In this document: piece by piece, positions 1 to 5,499 of the stretch
Numbering within the stretch: the stretch's first letter is position 1
Layout: the number at the start of each line of letters is the position of its first letter
The notes under the pieces: generated by a model
Seen by the model: the letters and a program-made list of their open reading frames with translations, nothing else
The model's database searches: none
What the model was told of the DNA's origin: nothing
Origin: an uncultured Micrococcales bacterium
GTDB lineage: Bacteria > Actinomycetota > Actinomycetes > Actinomycetales > Microbacteriaceae
Reading direction: 5' to 3'
Assembly (NCBI GenBank): GCA_913060985.1
Contig: CAJXTQ010000042.1
Span: forward strand, 1 to 5,499
Length of the DNA stretch: 5,499 bases
Made by a program: the position numbers and the translations under genes

Positions 1-37
1 GAAAAACATTACTTTACATAATGTATATTATCGGCAA

Positions 38-649
38 CTAAACAATTCCCTTGCGATCGGCGAGCTTGAATAGCTGAAGGCCGAGTTGCGTCAGATAACC
101 AATAGAGACCACAAAGATGATTGTTCCCAGACCCACCGGGCCACCTAGAGAGAATCCAATTACCAAAACCAAAATCTCATAAAAACTTCTGACCATCCAG
201 AAAGGTTTCTTGGTTTTTTCTGCCGTACCAACCATTAGTCCGTCCCTTGGACCTTTTCCAAGTCCTGCAGAAATATAAAGACCTGTTGCCAGGCCAATGG
301 TGACTGTTCCGATTGCAAATACTGCAATTTTTGAAACTAGTAGCTCATAGCTGGGTAGAAACAGCAGCCACAGGTCAGCGAAAAGACCGACTAGTACTGC
401 ATTAAGCACCGATCCCAGGCCGAGCTTTACCTTCAAAGGTATCCACAACAGCAATACCAGTCCTGACACAAACACCGTTGCCCACCCAAAAGAAAGGGTT
501 GTTTGGATGCTAATTCCCATTGCGAGAACATCCCATGGCGACAATCCAATATCTGCGCTCACCATAAGCGCAAGGCCGCCGCCGTAGATGAACAGTCCGA
601 TAAGTACTCGAATCAGGCTGGTCGTCGAAATAGACTGTTGCACAACCAA
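38..649 (-). CDS. YczE/YitT-like integral membrane protein
   Basis: Polytopic inner-membrane protein of the YczE/YyaS/YitT type, 203 residues from the TTG at 649 or 201 from the GTG at 643. It is almost all hydrophobic, with roughly five or six membrane segments (about 12-31, 54-72, 80-98, 106-128, 155-182). It contains family-like landmarks: ADIGLSPWD (32-40), a GLG near 77-79, AGLGKGPRDGL (128-138) and GGPVGLGT (169-176). The first two of these resemble each other, which suggests an internal duplication of two half-repeats. There is no signal peptide beyond the first membrane helix. The biochemical function of the family is not established; some relatives sit next to transport or regulatory genes. 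It is transcribed divergently from the phosphodiesterase gene, with only 14-20 bases between starts and no Shine-Dalgarno sequence. The next possible start (codon 29) would cut the first helix, so the start must be 649 or 643. The family call is firm; the function is unknown. Confidence 0.85.
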   Translation of the reverse strand: MVVQQSISTTSLIRVLIGLFIYGGGLALMVSADIGLSPWDVLAMGISIQTTLSFGWATVFVSGLVLLLWIPLKVKLGLGSVLNAVLVGLFADLWLLFLPSYELLVSKIAVFAIGTVTIGLATGLYISAGLGKGPRDGLMVGTAEKTKKPFWMVRSFYEILVLVIGFSLGGPVGLGTIIFVVSIGYLTQLGLQLFKLADRKGIV

Positions 650-655
650 AGCTTA
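643..655 (-). promoter_or_regulatory. possible -10 box and leaderless GTG start for the membrane protein
   Basis: On the minus strand, TAAGCT (655 to 650) fits the actinobacterial TANNNT -10 pattern. It is followed by exactly six bases and then the in-frame GTG at 643-641. A -10 hexamer normally places +1 six or seven bases downstream, so transcription would begin at or next to that GTG, giving a leaderless mRNA. This agrees with the absence of a Shine-Dalgarno sequence. No good -35 is visible (TTCGAC at 681-676 is the nearest, with a long spacer). The motif is short, so chance is a real alternative. Confidence 0.25.
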
Positions 656-660
656 GGGGT
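655..660 (+). promoter_or_regulatory. ribosome binding site of the phosphodiesterase gene
   Basis: AGGGGT lies three bases before the GTG at 664. It helps fix that start, which is also forced by the reading frame: a TAG at 631-633 closes the frame upstream, and no other start codon lies between it and the HRG catalytic motif. Confidence 0.6.
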
Positions 661-663
661 AAC

Positions 664-1413
664 GTGACTTATTTCGTCGAAGGTGAGTTTTGCCTACTCG
701 CTCATCGCGGCCTGAGTCAGCACAAGGACAATTTGGACGAGAATACGCTGAGCGCTTTTGAGGAGGCTTTAGCTCATGGAGCTACTCATCTAGAGAGCGA
801 TATCCAAGCCACCAAAGATGGATTCGCTGTGCTGTTTCACGATCATGATCTCAACCGAGTTGCAGGATTAGACAAGAAAATTTCTGACCTAACTCTCGAG
901 CAAATACAGCAACTTCGATTGAATCACGGCGGGAAGATTCCCACCCTAGAAGAGGCATTGAGCGAGTTTCCTGACACTCGATTCAATCTTGATTTGAAAA
1001 GTTTCGCCGCAATCGAACCTACGGCCAAAGTTTTGGAGAAACTCGGTTCTCACAGTCGAGTTTTACTTTCTAGCTTCAATGCCAAAACCCGCCAGGAAAT
1101 CCTAAATAAAACCAAGAGGCTGACCGCCTCAAGCGCTGATGCTAGAGCCTTTCTCAGTATGTATGCAGCACACCTGATCGCTGCTCCCCTAGTTCGTGCT
1201 ATGAAGAGAGATTTTCATGCGCTTCAAATTCCAGTCAGCAGGTCATTTTTGAGATTTGACTCCCCCAGCTTCACAAAATCAGTTAGAAAACTTGGGCTAC
1301 AGCTTCATTATTGGACTGTAAATGATCCAGCGGAGATGCTGAGACTCTCAAAGTTTGCAACTGGGATTGTCACGGATCGGGTTGATTTAGCTCCTAATTC
1401 CCTGAGAACTTAG
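664..1413 (+). CDS. glycerophosphodiester phosphodiesterase
   Basis: Probable cytoplasmic GDPD (UgpQ/GlpQ superfamily) that hydrolyses glycerophosphodiesters to sn-glycerol 3-phosphate and an alcohol, recycling deacylated phospholipid head groups. The 249 residues match the usual length of bacterial cytoplasmic GDPDs and there is no signal peptide. The catalytic TIM-barrel landmarks are in order: HRG (H14, R15), ENT (26-28), the metal-binding ExD (E44, D46), FHD with the second catalytic histidine (H59), a NLDLK strand with K112, then YWTVND (216-221) and IVTDRVD (235-241). All expected metal ligands and both histidines are present, so it should be active. D110 stands where many relatives have Glu. 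The start is GTG at 664. It is followed, after 60 bases, by rbpA on the same strand, with no terminator seen between them, so read-through into rbpA is possible. Substrate preference cannot be read from the sequence. Confidence 0.93.
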   Translation: MTYFVEGEFCLLAHRGLSQHKDNLDENTLSAFEEALAHGATHLESDIQATKDGFAVLFHDHDLNRVAGLDKKISDLTLEQIQQLRLNHGGKIPTLEEALSEFPDTRFNLDLKSFAAIEPTAKVLEKLGSHSRVLLSSFNAKTRQEILNKTKRLTASSADARAFLSMYAAHLIAAPLVRAMKRDFHALQIPVSRSFLRFDSPSFTKSVRKLGLQLHYWTVNDPAEMLRLSKFATGIVTDRVDLAPNSLRT

Positions 1414-1419
1414 ATTTGC

Positions 1420-1446
1420 GGGAAGTTTATTCATAAACCAAGGGTT
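1420..1446 (+). promoter_or_regulatory. candidate SigR/SigH-type promoter of rbpA
   Basis: GGGAAG (1420-1425) is separated by exactly 18 bases from GTT (1444-1446). This fits the published GGAAT-N18-GTT consensus of Streptomyces SigR and mycobacterial SigH with one mismatch (final T to G in the -35). In Streptomyces rbpA is a known SigR target. Initiation would fall near 1453-1456 and give a leader of about 18-21 bases containing the Shine-Dalgarno sequence. No convincing housekeeping promoter was seen in the same spacer. The motif is short and the mismatch is real. Whether this organism has a SigR/SigH factor cannot be judged from the window. Confidence 0.35.
1425..1438. repeat. 14-base inverted repeat in the rbpA promoter region
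   Basis: GTTTAT and ATAAAC are perfect 6-base inverted arms separated by TC. The element lies almost entirely inside the 18-base spacer of the candidate rbpA promoter, where a bound regulator would block polymerase. It is too short, with too small a loop and no T-run, to act as a terminator. It could be a chance palindrome. Confidence 0.3.
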
Positions 1447-1462
1447 CACCCCTCTACCAGAA

Positions 1463-1470
1463 AGAGGTGG
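1463..1470 (+). promoter_or_regulatory. ribosome binding site of rbpA
   Basis: AGAGGTGG ends three bases before the TTG at 1474 (GAGGT ends five bases before it). This supports the TTG start over the in-frame ATG at 1486, which would be 15 bases away and would remove four residues that align with the N-terminus of other RbpA proteins. CCTCT at 1451-1455 can pair with AGAGG at 1463-1467 around a 7-base loop and could mask the site, but only if the transcript begins at or before 1451. Confidence 0.6.
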
Positions 1471-1473
1471 ACT

Positions 1474-1833
1474 TTGAACCAGACAATGCGTGGCATGAGA
1501 ATCGGTCAGCAATCACTTGAAAACGAGGCTGGTGTTCGCCTTTCTGAACGTCAAGAGCAGGTATATATCTGCCCAAATACCCACGAAACAAAGGTTATTT
1601 TTGCAGCCGATGCGGAACTTCCCGACTACTGGGAGTGCTCCAGCTGTTCAAAAACAGCCGTCCGCGCTGTGGAGGGTAAGACGATTGAAGAATTGACCGT
1701 TGAAGAAGACGGACCAAAGACTCACTACGACATGCTTTTGGAGCGTCGCAGCGAGCAAGAGCTAGAGGACTTGCTGGCGGAGAGAATTGAAATGCTGAGA
1801 GCCAAGCGCAAGCGCGGAGAGGCTGACCTCTAA
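1474..1833 (+). CDS. rbpA: RNA polymerase-binding protein RbpA
   Basis: Actinobacterial transcription factor that binds the beta-prime subunit and the principal sigma factor and stabilises the open promoter complex. The 119 residues follow the family layout: an N-terminal tail with RGMRIGQQSLE (6-16); a core domain (about 26-66) with a probable zinc site C33-x3-H37 and C55-x2-C58, as in Streptomyces RbpA; a linker (67-82); and a C-terminal sigma-interacting helix region starting at THYDMLLERRS (83-93) and continuing through ELEDLLAERIEMLRAKRKR. The double Arg (R91, R92) that corresponds to the sigma-contacting pair in mycobacteria is kept. Two departures are visible. The linker that is basic in mycobacteria (KKVKPPR) here has E72, E73, E77, E78 and D79 against K69 and K82, and the usual THWDML is THYDML. 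The start is TTG. The gene is convergent with lnt and the two stop codons overlap. Confidence 0.96.
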   Translation: MNQTMRGMRIGQQSLENEAGVRLSERQEQVYICPNTHETKVIFAADAELPDYWECSSCSKTAVRAVEGKTIEELTVEEDGPKTHYDMLLERRSEQELEDLLAERIEMLRAKRKRGEADL

Positions 1834-1854
1834 CGCTTCCTTCTTCTCTTTTTT
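1811..1854 (+). terminator. possible rbpA terminator lying inside both gene ends
   Basis: An imperfect hairpin spans the end of rbpA. AGAGG (1818-1822) pairs with CCTCT (1827-1831) around loop CTGA, and AGCG (1811-1814) pairs with CGCT (1834-1837) beyond a small 3-by-2 internal loop. It is followed by a pyrimidine-rich tract that ends in six T (1849-1854). The T-run begins 11 bases after the stem, further than in a classical intrinsic terminator, so strength is doubtful. In the opposite direction no T-run follows, so it would act on rbpA only. No other terminator is possible between the genes, because they overlap. Confidence 0.3.
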
Positions 1855-3356
1855 GCGGGCTTGGTCCTCACGCTCCAGACTAAAACCCCGGCAGCGGCTG
1901 CAAGATTTAGAAGTTCCAATCCAAGTCCAAACTGCATCGCGGGGGTTTTCCCTTCTCGTAGATCAACAGTTTCAACCATTACAGCGGGTTCAAACCACTC
2001 AACCTCGTCGATAACAGAACCGTCGGCATCAAAAATCACACTCTTACCCACCGTAGAGATGTTCACTACCACTCTTCCGGTTTCGATCGCCCGCAGCTTA
2101 GCGATTGCGGCTTGTTGATAAGTCTCATCAGAAAACCCAAAGTCTGCATTATTGGTCTGAGAGAGAATAATCTGCGCACCCTCGTCAACTAACTCCCTTG
2201 GGATGTCGTCCTCCGCAATTTCAAAACAAATCAGTGTTCCCGCCACACCCTCTTCCAGGTCATAAATACCGTCTCTTACCCCGAAGGAGTAGTCCCTGCT
2301 TATGAGGTCAATCAAATCAGCGGCGAATATGCGATAAAACTCGCGGTGAGGGACGTATTCGGCAAATGGAACTGGACGTTTTTTATCGTAGTAGTCTCGC
2401 AGTCCCTGATTGTCCCAATAAAGACTTGAGTTGAATACTTGTCCGCTTCTCTCGGTGATGGTTCCAAAAATCAGCGGTGCTGAATACTCTGCAATGTAAT
2501 CCTCAATTTGCTCTTGGATATCGGGGTTACGCAGCGGGTCAATATCACTTGCGTTCTCAGGCCAAACAATCAGGTCAATTGCTCCCAGCTCTGATCTTGG
2601 AATCAGCTCCGAGGCAGAAAGGTGATTGTTGAGGATGCTTCCCCTATCAGGATTGGCAAACAAACCGGCATTGGCATTCCCTTGCACGGTTGCCACCCTA
2701 ATCTCACCAACCTTCTCTGTATTTCCAACAGGAATTAGGAAGGCAAATGCAAAAATCGCAATCACCGAAATACCTGAGGCAATGGGAACGGCATTCTTCT
2801 CACGGATGATTTTGATTCCGAAGAATAAAGCGATGCCAATGAAGGCAACTAGGAAGCTCACCATTGACATGCCGCCAAGATAGGCATAGTTGGCTAGAAC
2901 AGACTCAGATTGGGTCATTGAAAGTCTTGACCAGGGGAACCCACCGTAGGGGAAATTATTTGCCAGCCACTCTCGCGCTGTCCAAATTGAGGCAAAAGCC
3001 AGCGAGAGCACCATTGGAGATGAAAGAGCCTTGGTCTTGCTCAACCTTTGGTACAAAAAGGCCCATGCCCCCAAACCAAAACCAAAATAAACTGCCTGCA
3101 AAACGGAAAGTGCAATCAATGGAACCGGTCCCAGGTATTGGCTTATCCACTCGATATGGGCTATGTAGAACGCCATTCCAGCGACAAAACCAACTAGTGA
3201 GGCAGACCAAAAACCAGCTCCTGTGACACTTGTGGCAATTACCAAAACCATTATCGGAGCCAATATCCATATGTTTTCAGTGGGGAAAATCCAAAGAGCT
3301 ATCAACCCACCGAGCAAACCAACCGGCAGCCTCCAAAGCAGTTCAATTGAGTTCAC
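1830..3356 (-). CDS. lnt: apolipoprotein N-acyltransferase
   Basis: Membrane enzyme that transfers an acyl chain from a phospholipid to the free amino group of the lipid-modified N-terminal Cys of lipoproteins, the last step after Lgt and LspA. The 508 residues and layout match Lnt: about seven membrane segments in 9-210, with the family signature region TAREWLANNF and GGFPW (126-142); an extracytoplasmic carbon-nitrogen hydrolase domain (about 218-465); and a last helix (476-496). The catalytic triad is present: E267 (WPEN), K325 (YDKK) and C377 (ICFE), with accessory E333 (PFAEY) and E379. The protein ends in a strongly basic tail, KKRRRKR (502-508), consistent with a cytoplasmic end. The start is GTG at 3356. 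Its Shine-Dalgarno is poor (GAGGA overlapping the helY stop is 13 bases away; a weak AGG is 8 away), so translation may be coupled to helY 16 bases upstream. A downstream TTG (codon 14) is a less likely start. The stop overlaps that of rbpA. Mycobacterial Lnt is fused to Ppm1; this one stands alone. Confidence 0.94.
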   Translation of the reverse strand: MNSIELLWRLPVGLLGGLIALWIFPTENIWILAPIMVLVIATSVTGAGFWSASLVGFVAGMAFYIAHIEWISQYLGPVPLIALSVLQAVYFGFGLGAWAFLYQRLSKTKALSSPMVLSLAFASIWTAREWLANNFPYGGFPWSRLSMTQSESVLANYAYLGGMSMVSFLVAFIGIALFFGIKIIREKNAVPIASGISVIAIFAFAFLIPVGNTEKVGEIRVATVQGNANAGLFANPDRGSILNNHLSASELIPRSELGAIDLIVWPENASDIDPLRNPDIQEQIEDYIAEYSAPLIFGTITERSGQVFNSSLYWDNQGLRDYYDKKRPVPFAEYVPHREFYRIFAADLIDLISRDYSFGVRDGIYDLEEGVAGTLICFEIAEDDIPRELVDEGAQIILSQTNNADFGFSDETYQQAAIAKLRAIETGRVVVNISTVGKSVIFDADGSVIDEVEWFEPAVMVETVDLREGKTPAMQFGLGLELLNLAAAAGVLVWSVRTKPAKKRRRKR

Positions 3357-3372
3357 GGGTTAAGCCTAATCC

Positions 3373-5499
3373 TCAGACGTAGTAGCTATATGCAACAATG
3401 CCGCGCTTGACCATATCCGTAGCCTGATAGGCGGTTTCTGCGACTTTTGGATCTGCTGAAGTTGAAAGTTGATCAAGTAGATCAATCAATTGCTTTGACC
3501 ACCTGATGAAATCACCCGGAAGCATCCCCGAGATATCCAACACCGTGTCAAGGTTGGCACCTTTGGCCCACCTATACATGGGATAACACAATCCAAGCTC
3601 AAGTGGCGGCTCAGCCTTCAGTTGGTAATCGTTTTGCAGATCCGCCAATTCCCTCTGGATTTTTTCCGTTTGCTCCAGAGCGGGTTCGAACTGACCTTTG
3701 GGGATTTTGGGTTGAAACTCATTATCTTCACGTTTCCCCTCATAGACCAGCGCTACCGCCAGTGCCGCCAAATTGGCGGGGTCAAGGTTTTTCCATACTC
3801 CCCTGTTTACGCATTCAGCTATAAGAAGATCCCGCTCGCCATAGATTTTGGCAAGCCTCTCCCCCTTTGGGCTAACCTCCAGGTCGCCATTGCGGTGTAG
3901 GTATCCCAGTTCCTCAAGCAAATTCACAATCCGCTCGAATGTCTTTGCCACTCTGTTCGTCCTTGAGTCAATTTTTTCAAGATCTTTTTCGATCTCCCGT
4001 TTTAGCTTTTGGTAGCGCTCGCCCCATCGAGCGTGAGTTTCGCGCTCTGGACACCTGTGAGCGGAGTGGGCCCTGAGTTTTCGCTTCAATTCCGCCAGAC
4101 GTTTTTCATCTAGGTGGCGACCCTTCGACTCACGCATATCGCGCTTCCTGGCAAAAGAGAGTTTTTTCTCAAGGTCACTGATCTCTCTTCGAATACCTGA
4201 ATATTCCTTGAAATCTCCCAGGTGGCATTGCATGGCCTCCTCGTAGCCCTGCAAAGACTTTTCCCGTTGCTCGATGTTGCTTGCAATTCCAACCACAGAT
4301 TTGTCTGCCTGGTATTGGGCAAAGGACTTTTCCAGAATGCTGCTGGCAAGTTCCATTCCAAAAGCCGAGATTAGGTTCACACCCATGTTGTAGGTGGGCC
4401 TGAAGCTTGAATTCAAGGGATATGTTCTTCTGCTGGCCAGTCCAGCAACGCTGTTTGGGTCCAACTGCGAACTCCATTGGATCACACTATGACCCTCTAT
4501 ATCGATTCCTCTTCTGCCTGCTCGCCCAGTTAGCTGCGTGTACTCCCCCGGGGTAATTCCAACCCGTGACTCACCATTGAACTTGTCAAGTTTTTCTAAA
4601 ACCACGGTTCTTGCTGGCATGTTGATACCAAGGGCAAGAGTTTCAGTGGCGAAAACAACCTTCACCAATTTCTGTTGAAAAAGCTCCTCAACTACTTCTT
4701 TGAACGCGGGAAGCATTCCGGCGTGGTGGGCTGCATAACCCTTTTCCAAGGCGGCCAGCCATTCGAAGTATCCCAGGGTGTCAAGATCCTCATCGGCAAT
4801 TGATGCGCATCTCAACTCAACCTGTCTTCTTATCTCATCCTGTTCATCTTTGTTTGTGAGCCTGAGGTTAGACCTTGAGCAAGCCTCAACAGCTTTTTCG
4901 CATCCAATTCGACTGAAAATAAAAAATATTGCAGGCAGCAGCTCCTGTTGCTCCAGGACCTCCACAACCTCAGGCTTCGTAAGTCGCTCAATTTGGTTTT
5001 GCCGCTTTATGTATCGACCTTGCTTACCGCCCCTTGTTCTGTGAGAAGGTGTTCGAAGTTTGCTCTGGTGTCGCTGCAGAAGGTTTTGATTCACTTTTGT
5101 TTGGCCACTTTTTGCGTCAAAAAGTTCGATTAGCTCATCTCCAAATAAAACGTGCTGATGCAGTGGAACTGGCCTGTGTTCGCTAACAACAATCTCGGTG
5201 TCGCCCCTGACTTCGGCAAGCCAAGCCCCAAACTCTTCTGCGTTGGAAACAGTTGCCGACAAAGATGCCACCTGCACATCTTTCGGAAGATGCAGAATGA
5301 CTTCCTCCCACACAGCACCCCTAAATCGGTCGGCTAGGTAGTGAACTTCATCCATAACCACGTAGCCAAGATCGATCAGAGTTGTGCTTCCCGCATAAAT
5401 CATGTTTCTAAGCACCTCTGTGGTCATAATCACAATCTGCGCATTTGAGTTCTGGTTATTGTCCCCAGTAAGTAAGCCAACCCGCTCTCTGCCGTATCT
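3373..5499 (-). CDS. helY: HelY-like SKI2-family helicase, N-terminus outside the window
   Basis: ATP-dependent superfamily 2 helicase of the SKI2/Mtr4 type, probably acting in RNA processing or decay. The frame is open to the right edge, so the start, Q motif and ATP-binding motif I are missing (perhaps a little over 100 residues). The 708 residues in the window, numbered from the edge, carry GLLTGD (9-14), motif Ib MTTEVLRNM (25-33), DEVH box (50-53), motif III SAT (81-83), motif IV near FIFSR (193-197), HHAGMLP (258-264), motif V FATETLALGINMP (283-295) and motif VI QLTGRAGRRG (322-331). Next come a charged, probably coiled-coil insert (about 405-520, including HRCPERETHARW at 481-492) and a DSHCT domain (about 545-702) with MLPGDFIRWSKQLIDL and a RGIVAYSYYV end. 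All helicase motifs visible are intact. In actinobacteria this gene often sits near tatA/tatC, which would lie to the right. It is the leading gene of a likely helY-lnt unit. A GTG at 5433 is internal, not the start. Confidence 0.95.
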   Translation of the reverse strand, partial: RYGRERVGLLTGDNNQNSNAQIVIMTTEVLRNMIYAGSTTLIDLGYVVMDEVHYLADRFRGAVWEEVILHLPKDVQVASLSATVSNAEEFGAWLAEVRGDTEIVVSEHRPVPLHQHVLFGDELIELFDAKSGQTKVNQNLLQRHQSKLRTPSHRTRGGKQGRYIKRQNQIERLTKPEVVEVLEQQELLPAIFFIFSRIGCEKAVEACSRSNLRLTNKDEQDEIRRQVELRCASIADEDLDTLGYFEWLAALEKGYAAHHAGMLPAFKEVVEELFQQKLVKVVFATETLALGINMPARTVVLEKLDKFNGESRVGITPGEYTQLTGRAGRRGIDIEGHSVIQWSSQLDPNSVAGLASRRTYPLNSSFRPTYNMGVNLISAFGMELASSILEKSFAQYQADKSVVGIASNIEQREKSLQGYEEAMQCHLGDFKEYSGIRREISDLEKKLSFARKRDMRESKGRHLDEKRLAELKRKLRAHSAHRCPERETHARWGERYQKLKREIEKDLEKIDSRTNRVAKTFERIVNLLEELGYLHRNGDLEVSPKGERLAKIYGERDLLIAECVNRGVWKNLDPANLAALAVALVYEGKREDNEFQPKIPKGQFEPALEQTEKIQRELADLQNDYQLKAEPPLELGLCYPMYRWAKGANLDTVLDISGMLPGDFIRWSKQLIDLLDQLSTSADPKVAETAYQATDMVKRGIVAYSYYV

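Noticed and set aside
1..9. Possible minus-strand gene start (ATG at 9-7) running off the left edge
   Set aside because: Only three codons are visible and there is no Shine-Dalgarno, so it cannot be supported.
1861..2118. 85-codon open frame on the plus strand after rbpA
   Set aside because: It is antisense to the hydrolase domain end of lnt. The Ser/Thr-rich product is typical of the reverse of coding sequence.
2864..3226. 120-codon open frame on the plus strand opposite lnt
   Set aside because: It lies wholly antisense to the membrane-segment part of lnt, which has clear family motifs. The translated product shows no recognisable domain and no ribosome binding site stands out.
2956..3270. 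104-codon open frame on the minus strand in another frame of lnt
   Set aside because: It overlaps the well-supported lnt frame on the same strand. Its Trp-, Cys- and Phe-rich product looks like an out-of-frame reading.
4110..4477. Two overlapping 80-100 codon frames inside helY
   Set aside because: Both are on the same strand as helY, in alternative frames over its conserved central part, with no independent motif or start signal.
3373..5433. helY read as a complete gene starting at GTG 5433
   Set aside because: The frame stays open for 22 more codons to the window edge and those residues match the helicase family. The ATP-binding motif I would be missing from a protein starting there.
1..5499. 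Mobile element, CRISPR array, tRNA/rRNA or defence-type cassette
   Set aside because: No transposase, regularly spaced repeats, RNA gene signatures or unknown gene clusters were seen. Nearly the whole window is accounted for by five recognisable genes.

Overview
The window looks like a housekeeping chromosomal segment from an actinobacterium. The evidence is an RbpA homologue (an RNA polymerase-binding protein confined to Actinobacteria), a HelY-type SKI2 helicase with a DSHCT C-terminal domain, and an Lnt-like apolipoprotein N-acyltransferase. Base composition looks near or slightly below half GC by eye, which is low for the phylum. Together with the compact spacing and the sequence style of RbpA, YczE and HelY, this suggests a small-genome aquatic member of Microbacteriaceae (Rhodoluna/Aquiluna-like). 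That placement is inference.

Layout from left to right: a short AT-rich intergenic stub (1-37); a YczE/YitT-type integral membrane protein on the minus strand (38-649); a divergent glycerophosphodiester phosphodiesterase on the plus strand (664-1413); a 60-base spacer holding the best promoter candidate of the window; rbpA on the plus strand (1474-1833); lnt on the minus strand (1830-3356), convergent with rbpA and overlapping its stop codon; and helY on the minus strand (3373 to the right edge), which continues beyond the window. helY and lnt are 16 bases apart and probably form one transcription unit running right to left.

The genes do not form a single pathway. RbpA supports transcription initiation, HelY is an RNA/DNA helicase, Lnt completes lipoprotein maturation in the membrane, the phosphodiesterase recycles deacylated phospholipid head groups, and the YczE-like protein is an uncharacterised membrane protein. 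Convergent rbpA and lnt are also neighbours in mycobacteria, where Lnt is fused to the mannosyltransferase Ppm1. Here no ppm1 lies beside lnt.

I found no mobile element, CRISPR array, RNA gene or defence-like cassette, and no new biological system. The points worth a second look are regulatory and architectural: a SigR/SigH-like promoter with a palindrome in its spacer before rbpA; a possible rbpA terminator whose U-rich tract lies antisense to the polybasic C-terminal tail of Lnt; a 14-20 base divergent gap with a possible leaderless start for the membrane protein; non-ATG starts in all four complete genes; and an RbpA whose normally basic linker is acidic.
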